Origin: Cellulomonas sp. C5510 | GTDB lineage: Bacteria; Actinomycetota; Actinomycetes; Actinomycetales; Cellulomonadaceae | Reading direction: 5' to 3' | NCBI RefSeq assembly: GCF_019797765.1 | Contig: NZ_CP081862.1 | Coordinates: 1,550,001 to 1,614,000, forward strand | Length of the DNA: 64,000 nucleotides | Shown here: positions 1 to 7,886 of the stretch, piece after piece | Numbering within the stretch: position 1 is the stretch's first letter | Layout: every line of letters begins with the position of its first letter | Notes under the pieces: model-generated | The model's input: the letters and a program-made list of their open reading frames with translations, nothing else | Told to the model about the DNA's origin: nothing | Databases searched by the model: none | Made by a program: the position numbers and the translations under genes

Positions 1-162
1 CTCCCGCCCGATGTGCTCGGGACGATGCTCTCGGCGCGCGCGGCATGGTGGGGCCACGCCGACTGGCCGGCCCACGACGACCTCGCGCGCGTACTCGCGC
101 ACCCCGCGTCCCGGGCGGTCGACGAGCTGCTCTGGCAGGCGATCAGGCGCCGGATCCGCTGA
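1..162 (+). CDS. C-terminal fragment of an unidentified host protein
   Basis: The frame is open at the left edge of the window and stops at TGA, leaving the last 53 residues of a larger protein. The visible tail is helical and rich in Trp, Ala and Arg (WWGHADWP near the start, ELLWQAIRRRIR at the end). I do not recognise the family. It converges on the next gene and overlaps its 3' end by 20 bases. Nothing phage-like is seen, so I read it as chromosome to the left of the prophage. Confidence 0.55.
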   Translation, partial: LPPDVLGTMLSARAAWWGHADWPAHDDLARVLAHPASRAVDELLWQAIRRRIR

Positions 163-553
163 CGTCCCGGCGCCGGACGTCCGCCGCCGGAAGCCAGACG
201 GCGCCGGTCATGACGCGCAGGTCCCCGATGCGCACGCGGACGACGGCGCCGGGGCCGGCGCCCCACCACTCGACGGCGACGGTGTCGAGCTGCTCATCGC
301 CGGTGGCCCACCGCAGGGTCACGGAGACGGGGATGGGGTCGTCGACGTCGTGGTGCGTGCCGCGGGGGACCGGGCGCGCGTTGAGCAGGGGGACGGCGGC
401 GCGCACGCGCGCCATGCCGCCGGGGGTGGTCTGCGTGAGGTCCACCCCGGCATCGTGCGCCGGGGGGCTGACACGCTGCGGCAGTGCAGGCCACCACTCC
501 GTGGCGGGGTCGGCGGTGCGCCATGCCTCGTCCGGCCGGTCGTCGCGATCCAT
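143..553 (-). CDS. Small hypothetical host protein, paralogue of the gene at 60272-60631
   Basis: This 136-residue protein has a conserved core of about 90 residues (TPGGMARVRAAVPLLNA, VTLRWATG, LDTVAVEW, VRIGDLRVMTGAVW) that matches the protein encoded at 60272-60631 almost line for line. I chose the ATG at 553 (MDRDDRP); the frame is open to 601. The predicted fold is mostly beta, without signal peptide or membrane segment. Function is unknown. Paralogues on both sides of the prophage suggest that the two genes were close neighbours before the phage integrated. Confidence 0.6.
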   Translation of the reverse strand: MDRDDRPDEAWRTADPATEWWPALPQRVSPPAHDAGVDLTQTTPGGMARVRAAVPLLNARPVPRGTHHDVDDPIPVSVTLRWATGDEQLDTVAVEWWGAGPGAVVRVRIGDLRVMTGAVWLPAADVRRRDVSGSGA

Positions 554-662
554 GCGGTCAGCCTGGCAGGCTCGACGATCGAATCTCGACTGCCTTGGCA
601 TCGAACGTGTGTTCCACTAGGGTTGAGCGCTTCGCCCGTATGGCGGACATCACGTCCCTCGA

Positions 663-695
663 GTGTTGCGTTCACGCAACACGGTGCCCTACCTT
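663..695 (+). promoter_or_regulatory. Promoter with a 20-base operator-like palindrome over its -35 box
   Basis: Positions 663-682 form a perfect inverted repeat with 9-base arms and a 2-base centre (GTGTTGCGT-TC-ACGCAACAC). Its left arm contains TTGCGT (666-671), which fits a -35 box. TACCTT at 690-695, 18 bases further, fits an actinobacterial -10 box (TANNNT). Transcription would start near 702. A dimeric repressor bound to the palindrome would block this promoter. The next gene in this direction is the NYN gene at 757. The regulator is not identified. Confidence 0.5.
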
Positions 696-707
696 CGAGC
701 CATAGCT

Positions 708-740
708 CCCCACCGTCCTCCGGGCCTGGTGGGGCTTTTT
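708..740 (+). terminator. Intrinsic terminator or leader attenuator ahead of the NYN gene
   Basis: A 7-base perfect stem (CCCCACC at 708-714, GGTGGGG at 728-734) is followed by C and five Ts (736-740), a classical rho-independent signal on the plus strand. It lies about 6 bases after the predicted start of transcription and 16 bases before the GTG of the NYN gene. It could therefore work as an attenuator in the leader, or simply stop transcripts coming from the left flank. Confidence 0.65.
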
Positions 741-756
741 CTTACCTGGGGGCGCC

Positions 757-1356
757 GTGACGGAGCGGGTACACCTTTTCGTGGACTACCAGAACGTCCA
801 TCTATCGGTCGGCGAGGCGTTCGCCCCACCTGGCACCCCGCCTCACACGACCCTCATCCACCCGGGGCGCTTCGGCGACGCACTGATGGGCCGCCGCGCC
901 GCGAAAGGGCTCGGAGGGACGCTCGAACAGATCCACGTGTACCGCGGCCAGCCGAGCTCTGACCGCGAGGTCGAGCAGGCCGCCCGGAACAAAGCACAGT
1001 CGGCGGAGTGGTCCCGAGATCCCCGCGTCCGGATGTACAACAGGCCGCTCAGGTACCCACGCGACTGGCCGAGGACACGAGCGAGGGAGAAGGGCGTTGA
1101 CGTTCGCCTCGCGATCGACTTTGTGCGTGCCGCGATCGACAAGTCCGCGGACGTTCTCATCCTCGCCTCCCGCGACACGGACCTCATGCCCGCGATCGAG
1201 ACGGCGCTAGACCTTGGTCACGCGCGCGTGGAGGTGTTCACGTGGCAGGGGTGCAGCCGGCTGCGTCTCGGTCGCGAGTACAGCGCACGAGCGCTCTGGT
1301 GCACCTTCATGCAGGGCTCGGACTACGTGGCGTCGAAGGACCCGAAGCAGTACTGA
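757..1356 (+). CDS. NYN-domain (LabA/DUF88-like) putative ribonuclease
   Basis: This 199-residue protein has the features of the NYN PIN-like nuclease fold: FVDYQN at residues 8-13 with Asp10, an EKGVDVRLAID block with Asp115 and Asp121, and a SRDTDLMP block with Asp140 and Asp142. The acidic residues would bind a metal for RNA cleavage. No membrane segment is present. It starts at GTG after a GGGGG run and points against the leftward lysis genes, with no shared operon. Single rightward genes at a prophage edge are often expressed from the lysogen, so a role in host RNA metabolism or phage defence is possible. Whether it belongs to phage or host is open. Confidence 0.75.
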   Translation: MTERVHLFVDYQNVHLSVGEAFAPPGTPPHTTLIHPGRFGDALMGRRAAKGLGGTLEQIHVYRGQPSSDREVEQAARNKAQSAEWSRDPRVRMYNRPLRYPRDWPRTRAREKGVDVRLAIDFVRAAIDKSADVLILASRDTDLMPAIETALDLGHARVEVFTWQGCSRLRLGREYSARALWCTFMQGSDYVASKDPKQY

Positions 1357-1383
1357 CACCGTGGGAAGGACGTCGACGACGCA

Positions 1384-1485
1384 TCACGGGGCCCGCTGCG
1401 GCTCCGGCTCCCATGCGGGGTCGCAGCACTCGGCCGCGGCGAGCTTCGACGGCCAGTTACGGCCGCAGGCCTTGCAGGGGTGCAT
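1384..1485 (-). CDS. Very small zinc-ribbon-like phage protein
   Basis: This is a 33-residue protein with a CxxC pair near the N-terminus (MHPCKACGRNWP) and a CC pair later (AECCDPAWEPEP), suggesting a single metal site. Its ATG overlaps the TGA of the preceding holin-like gene by one base, so it is translationally coupled and is the last gene of the leftward lysis operon. Small proteins of this look are common at the ends of actinophage operons, but no function is known to me. Confidence 0.6.
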   Translation of the reverse strand: MHPCKACGRNWPSKLAAAECCDPAWEPEPQRAP

Positions 1486-1883
1486 CAGTCGGCCGTCTCG
1501 GGGAGCCTCGCGAGCAGCGTGCGGATGATCGTGGTCGCCACCGCACCGGCGACCGTCACTCCGAGCTCGCGCCACCCGACGTCCTGCAGAAGCACGACCG
1601 ACCCCAGGACGGGCGCAGCGACCTGGCCGGCGGTCTTCGCGGCCCGGGACAGCACAGCCCGCCACAGCGGCACGTGCGCGTCGTTGAGCTCGGGGAGCCC
1701 GGCGAGGGACGTCGTGAGCGACACGAGCGCCGCGAGGACGGTCACGGACCCCACGTACAGGACCGTGACGTCCCCGGCGATCAGCAGCGCCGCGAGCGGC
1801 AGGAGCGCGGCCAGGGCGGTGTACGTGGCACGCTGGCCGGCGGCCACCCACCACGCACGGGTCAGGATCAGCATCGATGTCAC
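1485..1883 (-). CDS. Holin-like membrane protein
   Basis: This 132-residue protein has about four hydrophobic segments (starting near ALAALLPLAALLIAG, VLYVGSVTVLAALVSL, VAAPVLGSVVLL and VTVAGAVATTII), separated by short polar loops, and a short positively charged C-terminal region. Together with its place in a cluster of small membrane proteins after the endolysin, this fits an actinophage holin. The start is GTG at 1883, overlapping the previous stop as GTGA; an ATG three codons later is the alternative. Either this or the neighbouring membrane proteins may be the actual hole-forming subunit. Confidence 0.6.
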   Translation of the reverse strand: MTSMLILTRAWWVAAGQRATYTALAALLPLAALLIAGDVTVLYVGSVTVLAALVSLTTSLAGLPELNDAHVPLWRAVLSRAAKTAGQVAAPVLGSVVLLQDVGWRELGVTVAGAVATTIIRTLLARLPETAD

Positions 1884-2206
1884 CTCTCGGTTCGGGACGG
1901 GACGGGCTGGCCTACGGCGATGAGCGCCTGGATCAGGACGGCGTTGTGGGCTTCGGAGTCGTCGCGCTCGAGGCGCATCCGGTCGCGTTCGGCGCGGGCG
2001 CGGTCGGCGTCCTCGATCGCCGCGTCGCGGGAGCGCTCCATGTACGCGAACTGCTCGTCGCGGTCGGCGCGCTCCTCCGCGGCCCGGGCGAGTGCGGCCT
2101 CCTTCGCCTTCCCCGAGCGGGTCGCGCGGGTCGCGAACCAGGACCCGAGGAGGCCGATCGCGGCGACGATGACCGTCGCGAGGGCCGGGTCGAGCTGCAC
2201 GCTCAC
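1880..2206 (-). CDS. Membrane-anchored coiled-coil protein, spanin-like or accessory lysis protein
   Basis: The 108-residue product has one N-terminal membrane segment (about residues 10-27) followed by a long charged helix of Ala, Arg, Asp and Glu heptads (residues 30-88), ending in a short hydrophobic tail. One anchor plus a coiled coil resembles the layout of i-spanins and of actinophage accessory lysis proteins. It starts at GTG with a 4-base overlap with the gene before it and sits between two other membrane proteins of the lysis module. Confidence 0.5.
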   Translation of the reverse strand: MSVQLDPALATVIVAAIGLLGSWFATRATRSGKAKEAALARAAEERADRDEQFAYMERSRDAAIEDADRARAERDRMRLERDDSEAHNAVLIQALIAVGQPVPSRTER

Positions 2207-2670
2207 CCCTGCGAGCCGTGGCGGACGAGGTCCTCGAACGGGTTCCGCAGCGGGTCGCGGAGCATCGTGAGGTCCTTCGCGGCGAGCGCGGACCACACGA
2301 TCACCCCGGACCAGCCGGCGGAGGTGCCGGTGAGGATGGACCAGGCGAACCCTCCGGCCCACATGAACGTCGTGACGACAGACACGAACAGGGCGTGCCG
2401 GGCGGCGTCCTCGTTGCCGGTGAACGCGGCGAACCCGGCCAGGGCACCGACGACCACGAACACCGCGCCCCAGACCATGAGCGCGGTGTCCGGGTGCAGG
2501 AGCCACAGGAAGTCCTTGACGCCGTCGAACGACCCGGACGTGAAGTCCTGGGGTCGCCACAGGCACATCACGCCGAGGAACAGGTGCCGGGACGCGCAGA
2601 TCGCCATGTACGCGCGGGCCCGCGGCGTCATGCGCTGCCCGGGCGGTGCGGGCTGGGGGATGAGAGTCAC
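2203..2670 (-). CDS. Multi-pass membrane protein of the lysis module
   Basis: This 155-residue protein has about four predicted membrane segments, beginning near ASRHLFLGVMCLW, TALMVWGAVFVVVGALAGF, ALFVSVVTTFMWAGGFAW and GWSGVIVWSALAA. It has no catalytic motif. It starts at GTG, a few bases after the stop of the 46-residue membrane protein and overlapping it, so the lysis genes form one coupled operon. It may be a holin, an antiholin or an immunity-like membrane protein. Confidence 0.55.
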   Translation of the reverse strand: MTLIPQPAPPGQRMTPRARAYMAICASRHLFLGVMCLWRPQDFTSGSFDGVKDFLWLLHPDTALMVWGAVFVVVGALAGFAAFTGNEDAARHALFVSVVTTFMWAGGFAWSILTGTSAGWSGVIVWSALAAKDLTMLRDPLRNPFEDLVRHGSQG

Positions 2671-2807
2671 GACGCCCCCATCGCGGCCGCCAGGAGCCGC
2701 AGGGGCCACAGCAGCGCCCACATCAGCAGGACCGCCATCCCGGCGCAGCCGGCGAGGAACGCCACGATGGACGCGGTGGCGACGAGGAGCATTTGGGAGC
2801 GGGACAT
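2667..2807 (-). CDS. Small two-segment membrane protein, holin or antiholin candidate
   Basis: This 46-residue protein is almost entirely hydrophobic, with two membrane segments (about residues 6-24 and 24-42) and hardly any loop. It is encoded directly after the endolysin (2-base gap), the usual place for a holin. Very small two-segment proteins here often act as holin or antiholin, but sequence alone cannot decide which member of this cluster makes the hole. Confidence 0.55.
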   Translation of the reverse strand: MSRSQMLLVATASIVAFLAGCAGMAVLLMWALLWPLRLLAAAMGAS

Positions 2808-2809
2808 CG

Positions 2810-3892
2810 TCACCACGCCTTGTAGTTCCGGGCGCGGGCCGCCTGGTACGCGGCCTCGGTCTTCGAACCCCACACCCCATCGTCCTTGACGCCCCACGCG
2901 GCCTGGAGCTTCTTCACCGTCGCGACGAGCGCGGCCTGGGACTTCGCACCCCAGATCCCGTCCGGGGCGGCGCCGACGGTGACTTGCGCCTGCCGGTCCT
3001 TCTGTCCGTTGAGGGCGGCGCGGACGATGTTCACGCCGTTGTCGGTGTCGTCGCCCCAGTACCCGTCGACGGTGGCGTGGACCGCGGCCTGCGTCGCCCT
3101 GGTCTGCGCGGCGTCGCGGGTGCTCGGGCCGGCCGAGGCGCGGCGGCCGGCGTTGATCGCCTCCCACGTCTGCGCGCCGACGATCCCGTCTACGGTCAGC
3201 CCGAGCGCCCGCTGGTAGGCGGCGACCGCGGCGTGCGTCGCCGGCCCGAAGATCCCATCCGCCGTGATCCCGAGGAACGACTGCACCCGCGTGACGAGCG
3301 ACCCACGCGCCCCCTGCCGGATGACCGTCGGGGGCGCCGGCGCGGGGATCGGGTTCACGACCGGGACCGCACCCGACACCAGGGCGGACACCCGGGCAAG
3401 GAACGGCCCCCACGGGAAGTCCGGACCGGGGTCCCAGTGCGTGGACTTCCTGAACGCCTTCGACACGTCGTCGTGCGCGACGAAGCCCATGCGACCGGCC
3501 TTCAGCTCCGCGACCGTCAGGTGCCGGATCGGGATGCCGTACTTGCGGACCCACTCGGCGCACTGCTGCGCGGCGAGCTCGAGCATCGCCGTGGAGTACG
3601 CGTCCGCCCACTCGGCCGCGGTCTGCTTCGCGTACCCGGCGAGTTCGAGCTGCAGCCCGTTGGCGTTCGCACCCGGGGCCGCCCACGCGGTGTCCTGGTC
3701 AGCGACGCACCGCACGAGCGAGTCGCTGTCCGCGCACACGTGCGCCGACGCTCTGGTGGACGGCTTCGCGAAGTACGCCGCGATCTGCTCGGCCGTCGCG
3801 GTACCCTCCGGTGCCTCCATCGTGTGGATCACGATGACCTCGACCGCCGACGCGCGGCCGGCGTACTTGTTCGGGCTCGCGATGGTCTGCAT
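2810..3892 (-). CDS. Endolysin: N-acetylmuramoyl-L-alanine amidase with peptidoglycan-binding modules
   Basis: This 360-residue enzyme would cut the bond between muramic acid and the stem peptide. Residues 15-165 form an amidase_2/PGRP-like domain: VIVIHTM carries the first zinc ligand (His23) and STHWDPGPDFPW carries the candidates His152 and Asp154. After a Pro-rich linker (180-190) comes a PG_binding_1 module (195-248, RGSLVTRVQSFLG and VDGIVGAQTW). Three DGxWG blocks follow (276, 311, 338), suggesting two or three further degenerate cell-wall-binding repeats. No signal peptide is present, so export depends on the holin. A copy of the GGGGGTGTCACAC element lies 17 bases upstream of the ATG. 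Confidence 0.93.
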   Translation of the reverse strand: MQTIASPNKYAGRASAVEVIVIHTMEAPEGTATAEQIAAYFAKPSTRASAHVCADSDSLVRCVADQDTAWAAPGANANGLQLELAGYAKQTAAEWADAYSTAMLELAAQQCAEWVRKYGIPIRHLTVAELKAGRMGFVAHDDVSKAFRKSTHWDPGPDFPWGPFLARVSALVSGAVPVVNPIPAPAPPTVIRQGARGSLVTRVQSFLGITADGIFGPATHAAVAAYQRALGLTVDGIVGAQTWEAINAGRRASAGPSTRDAAQTRATQAAVHATVDGYWGDDTDNGVNIVRAALNGQKDRQAQVTVGAAPDGIWGAKSQAALVATVKKLQAAWGVKDDGVWGSKTEAAYQAARARNYKAW

Positions 3893-3909
3893 GCCCTCAC
3901 GGTGCGGGT

Positions 3910-3922
3910 GGGGGTGTCACAC
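3910..3922 (-). repeat. GGGGGTGTCACAC element, copy 1 (upstream of endolysin)
   Basis: The plus-strand sequence GGGGGTGTCACAC covers the stop codon of the tail gene at 3917 and lies 17 bases before the endolysin start. It belongs to a family of near-identical elements described in the findings. As read by the leftward transcript it is GTGTGACACCCCC. Confidence 0.5.
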
Positions 3923-4795
3923 CCCGCGTTGGCGTTGGCGCAGCGGCCACGACCCAGTCGCCCCGCCGTTCTGCCGCTGCCGCAGCGGCCACGAGTCGGT
4001 CCCGGTGAGGGACTGGCGTTGGCGTAGCCGCCACACACCGCCGGTGGTGTGGATGCGGTACCGCGGTGGCGTGTACCGGAACCGGGCGGTCGTCAGGTTC
4101 GGGATGAGGCGGGCGTGGTCACCAAACACGTCTGCGAGGTCGGCGGGCTCCACCCATCCGGCCTCCGTCGCGATGACGACCCGGGGGGTGCCGGAGTACG
4201 GCACGGCGAGACTGAGCGTCCCGCCGGCGGCGGAGCCGGGGCGAGCGGGCCGGGTGCCTGTCGCGGACGGCCACGCCACCAGGTCGCTGGGGGTGATCCA
4301 GTCCGACAAGGGGATGAAGTTCTCGATCGGCCACGTCGGCGCCCACGTCGCAGGGAGCTCCGCGACCCTCACCGTCGTCGCCGGCGTGCCAGGGGTCAGT
4401 GCACCGTCCACGACCACGAGCAGCTCGTCGTCCGCCCACATGCCCTCGTCGGACTCCCACTCGATGCGGGCACCCGGGTCGAGCGGCGGGTCCACGGGTG
4501 CCAGGTCGCGGGCCCCGGCGCCCCAGGCGTACACGCCCCACCCCTGCGTGACGCGCCAGTCCGGAGGGTCCGGGACGCTGTCGACGATGTACGACAGGGT
4601 CGACTCCGCGAACGCGTGCGACACCAGCCACGTGCTCGCAGGTGCGATCGGCGGCGCAGGCATCGGCCAGACCCACCACGGCGGGGGGTCGGCGGACTGC
4701 CCGGTGTTCGACCCCAGGAGCGTCGCCAGGGATGCGTCGCTGAGGGGGCGCGTGCGGTACTCGTCAGGGGGCTGGATCCAGTCGGTGACGCCCAT
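3917..4795 (-). CDS. Tail-tip or baseplate-associated protein with C-terminal W-LRQRQ repeats
   Basis: This 292-residue protein follows the large minor tail protein with an ATGA overlap (start MGVTDWIQPP at 4795; the frame is open to 4894). The body is rich in Trp, Pro and beta-type sequence, consistent with a virion surface protein. The last 40 residues hold three copies of a short repeat ending in LRQRQ (WRLRQRQ, SWPLRQRQ, SWPLRQRQRGV) separated by variable spacers. I do not recognise a catalytic domain. Position between tail tip and endolysin suggests a tail-fibre or receptor-contact role. Confidence 0.65.
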   Translation of the reverse strand: MGVTDWIQPPDEYRTRPLSDASLATLLGSNTGQSADPPPWWVWPMPAPPIAPASTWLVSHAFAESTLSYIVDSVPDPPDWRVTQGWGVYAWGAGARDLAPVDPPLDPGARIEWESDEGMWADDELLVVVDGALTPGTPATTVRVAELPATWAPTWPIENFIPLSDWITPSDLVAWPSATGTRPARPGSAAGGTLSLAVPYSGTPRVVIATEAGWVEPADLADVFGDHARLIPNLTTARFRYTPPRYRIHTTGGVWRLRQRQSLTGTDSWPLRQRQNGGATGSWPLRQRQRGV

Positions 4796-7530
4796 CAGTC
4801 CGCCCCGGGCCAGAAGCGACCCTGCACGTAGCACGACCCGGATGCGATGAGCGCAACCCACAGCCACGGCGCCTGCGTCGACGCGTAGTCCCACGACGCG
4901 TCGTCCACGAGCTTCCCGGTCAACGGGGCGGACGTCTCACCGTCGGGGTCGGAGTACTCCCCGGGCCAGTACCCCGCCGGCTGCTGGTACCAGCCCCAGG
5001 ACATGAGCATCCCGGCGTCGTCGAGGTCCTCGTTCGACCACGGGTTCTCCTCCGCGGTCAGGGGGTTGCCGACCAGCCCGAGGAGCTGCGCGGCGGTGAT
5101 CGGCCGGTCGAACACGGCCACCGAGAACTCCCGCGCCGCGGTGGTGGTGATCTCGGTGCGCACCACGGACCCGTAGGACCCGAACGGCACCCGGATCACC
5201 GACCAAAGGTTCGAGAACAGCGCGAACCTCGGGATGTGCCCGGCGGGGGACTCCGCGTCGAACGTCGCCCGGGCGTCGGTGACCGACCCCTTCGACAGGC
5301 GCTTCACCGCGGCCTTCGCCGGGTCGGTCGCGTTCCGCTCTCGGTCGCGGATCGCGTCCAGGCGCGGGTAGTCGCGGGCGTTCGTGTCGACGGTGACCGT
5401 GACCGTGTCCTCGGAGTAGTCCACGGCGGCGGCGTGCACGACCAGGTCCGTGCCCCGGTACCCCCGGATGCGGCCGTTGAGGCCCTCCTGGATCTCGAAC
5501 CTGGACCGCTCTTGCGGGTCGACGTCCGTGAACGTCACCGTCCCTGCCCACCCGGGGTGGATGTCGCGGGCGAGGATCTCCCCGGCCGCTCGGGCGCCTT
5601 CGTCCTTCGACACGCCCTGCCCGAAGTCGATCTTTTCCTCCACCCGCAGCGTGTTCGCGTCGTAGGCGGGGTTCGCTCCGAGGTCGTCCCCGTCGGGCCC
5701 GTACAGGCGCGGCATCACCGCGGGGGAGTAGGCGAGCGGCATGTAGAAGCACTCGAGCGTGCCGGTGTTCGACCCGGTCCCGAACGTTGCCGCCCACGTC
5801 TGCGGGCCCACGATCCCGTCGCGCTGGATACCGGCTGCGGTCTGCACCTCGATCGCCTTGGCGCGGTCGGCCTGCGTGAACCGGCCCGTCGCGGGCAGGC
5901 CGACGCGCCGCTGCCAGTCCGACACCCCAGCCCCGGTGTCCGTCATCGAGTCGGTGGTGCCGACGCGGATCGTCTTCGACGGGTTCGCGTTCGGGTAGGG
6001 CGGGGTGTCGTCGGGACGCCAGTTCGGGTACCGGGCGTTCCGCCACCGGCCGCCGTCGGACCCGATGCCCTCCCCGTACAGGACATTCGGTGCCTGCGAC
6101 CAGTCCTGCGCGAGGTCGATCTGCACACCCCGCTGCCCGTTGTGGACGGTCCACTGGACCGTGGTCGTGTCCTTCAGTGCGATGATGGGGGCGCGCTCGT
6201 CGCACCGCACCGTCCACTGCTGGCCGCCGGTGATGGCGGTGGCAAGGAGCTGCTGCACGTATCCGGTGACCCGCGGCTCCCACCCGCCGAGGACGGAGGT
6301 CTGGCAGCCGGTGACGACGGGGGCGACGGGGGAGTGGCGGCGGGAGACCGCGGTGTTCAGGACCTCCGCGATGACGTCGCCGATGTCCCTGGGGGCCGTG
6401 AGGAACGACGGCTGCCGAAGCTGGAGGTCGTCCGCCATGACTGCACCGGTGGCGTTGATGGTGAAGACCCCGTCGTCCTCGGAGTGCCCGAACGACACGA
6501 CTACGCCGGCGAACCGGGACTGCACGCCGCCGGCGACCTTCGCGATGCGGATGTCCACCGATGCCCCCGGGACGCACCAGGCCGGCAGTGCGTGGAACGC
6601 GGTGATCTGCGGGAACCGCAACGTCGCCTCCGAGGACCCGAACGGCTCCGTCCTGGACCACGACGGGAACTCCATCGGCACGTCCAGGTAGTAGGTGACG
6701 TCCACGCCCTCCACGACGACCTGCACCCGCCCGTACTCGGCGTCCACGACCGACGTCGGCGCCCAGTCGGTGGGCCACGACCTCGCGTCCAGGACGGGTG
6801 TGGGCATCGTCTCGGAGTACCGGCGGATCACCGCGTTTGGGACACCAGCGGGCGGGAGCTGCGGCTCCGGCGGAGGGGGAGGCGTGATCGAACCGCCCGG
6901 GGTCGCCGCGGGCGGGTCAGGGATCGGGTCCTCGCCGACCGTCAGCACACCGGCTCCTGTGACCGACCACGTTCCGGAGGCGGTGAGACCGCCGCCGAGG
7001 TACTGGTCGACGAGAGCGGCCATGTCCGCGGCGAGCGTCGGAGAGACCCCGTCCTCCGCTATCAGGCGCGCGAGGGTCCAGGAGTGCCCCTCACCGCCGA
7101 ACGCGGCGATCGACACGGCGGGTGACATCCAGCCGCCGGAGAACGTCCCGAGCAGCTCGCCGTCGAGGTAGAACCCCCCGGCGGAGGTCATGGTGATGAG
7201 GTGGCGCCCAGGCAGGGTCCCGGTGGTCACCGACTCGATCAGCCACGCCCCGCCGGGAGTGGCGATTAGGTTCGCGCCGACCTGCACGGTGTTCGCGTCC
7301 CACTGCGGGGCGACGAGGATCGACGCCACGAGGTGCACCGTCCAGTGCTCCGTCTCCGGCACGGTCGTGGTGAGCTCGGCTGGGGGTCCGACGTTCGTCA
7401 ACCGCAGCACGGTCAGGTCGCCCTCGGTGACGGCCTCGATCGTGCCGCCGAAGCCGGAGTCTGTCCACGTCCCGTCGCCGGCCCACGGGCCGAGGGGGAA
7501 GCCCGAGGGGTCGAGGTCGAGGATGCTCAC
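4795..7530 (-). CDS. Minor tail protein, tail hub or tip, with an embedded peptidoglycan-binding-like module
   Basis: This 911-residue protein is the largest tail-tip gene. The first 190 residues look like a concanavalin/laminin-type beta sandwich. A Pro-rich linker follows (about 208-228, PPPPPEPQLPP), then hub-like sequence similar in style to siphovirus minor tail proteins. Near the middle is a stretch (DWQRRVGL, GRFTQADRAKA, RDGIVGPQTWAATFG) that matches the PG_binding_1 pattern also seen in the endolysin. This suggests direct contact with the cell wall during entry. The C-terminus again looks like a beta-rich binding domain. Overlaps with both neighbours indicate one tail operon. Confidence 0.85.
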   Translation of the reverse strand: MSILDLDPSGFPLGPWAGDGTWTDSGFGGTIEAVTEGDLTVLRLTNVGPPAELTTTVPETEHWTVHLVASILVAPQWDANTVQVGANLIATPGGAWLIESVTTGTLPGRHLITMTSAGGFYLDGELLGTFSGGWMSPAVSIAAFGGEGHSWTLARLIAEDGVSPTLAADMAALVDQYLGGGLTASGTWSVTGAGVLTVGEDPIPDPPAATPGGSITPPPPPEPQLPPAGVPNAVIRRYSETMPTPVLDARSWPTDWAPTSVVDAEYGRVQVVVEGVDVTYYLDVPMEFPSWSRTEPFGSSEATLRFPQITAFHALPAWCVPGASVDIRIAKVAGGVQSRFAGVVVSFGHSEDDGVFTINATGAVMADDLQLRQPSFLTAPRDIGDVIAEVLNTAVSRRHSPVAPVVTGCQTSVLGGWEPRVTGYVQQLLATAITGGQQWTVRCDERAPIIALKDTTTVQWTVHNGQRGVQIDLAQDWSQAPNVLYGEGIGSDGGRWRNARYPNWRPDDTPPYPNANPSKTIRVGTTDSMTDTGAGVSDWQRRVGLPATGRFTQADRAKAIEVQTAAGIQRDGIVGPQTWAATFGTGSNTGTLECFYMPLAYSPAVMPRLYGPDGDDLGANPAYDANTLRVEEKIDFGQGVSKDEGARAAGEILARDIHPGWAGTVTFTDVDPQERSRFEIQEGLNGRIRGYRGTDLVVHAAAVDYSEDTVTVTVDTNARDYPRLDAIRDRERNATDPAKAAVKRLSKGSVTDARATFDAESPAGHIPRFALFSNLWSVIRVPFGSYGSVVRTEITTTAAREFSVAVFDRPITAAQLLGLVGNPLTAEENPWSNEDLDDAGMLMSWGWYQQPAGYWPGEYSDPDGETSAPLTGKLVDDASWDYASTQAPWLWVALIASGSCYVQGRFWPGAD

Positions 7531-7886
7531 GCGGGCACCTGGAACGTCAGTGCGCCGGGCTCGAACACCAGCGGATCGCCCTCATCCGGGGTCACGGGGG
7601 CGGGGAGGTCGGCGGAGACGATCAGGGCGCCGGCGGCAGCGTCGAACAGCCCGAGCGCGGCGATGGTCCACCCGTCCCCGGCGACACCGCAGTCCACGGA
7701 CTGGGTGTTCGCGACCCCGTCGCCCGCGGGACCGAACGCCTCGTGCCGCACGGACAGGCCGGTCATCGCGATCACGTCACCGGAAGCGTCGAGCCACCCG
7801 GTCCACAGCACCGTGGGGACGAGCTGCGACCGGTTCGGGCCCAGGAGGGCCTGCACGGTGCGGGAACGCCAGGTCGGTCCGATCAT
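7527..7886 (-). CDS. Minor tail protein, hypothetical
   Basis: A 119-residue protein starting at an ATG that overlaps the previous stop (ATGA) and ending in the start of the large hub gene. It is beta-rich (IGPTWRSRTVQALLGPNRSQ, AGDGWTIAALGLFDAA), without membrane segments or cysteine motifs. Two short, coupled genes between tape measure and hub usually encode distal tail components in siphoviruses, and I assign it on that basis. Confidence 0.65.
   Translation of the reverse strand: MIGPTWRSRTVQALLGPNRSQLVPTVLWTGWLDASGDVIAMTGLSVRHEAFGPAGDGVANTQSVDCGVAGDGWTIAALGLFDAAAGALIVSADLPAPVTPDEGDPLVFEPGALTFQVPA

Noticed and set aside
1877..4027. Long rightward frame of 716 codons opposite the lysis genes
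   Set aside because: It is antisense to well-supported, overlapping genes (endolysin and membrane proteins) and is rich in Arg, Gly and Pro as expected from high-GC shadow frames.
5236..7125. Rightward frame of 629 codons opposite the tail hub gene
   Set aside because: Antisense of a full-length minor tail gene; no domain pattern and composition typical of a shadow frame.
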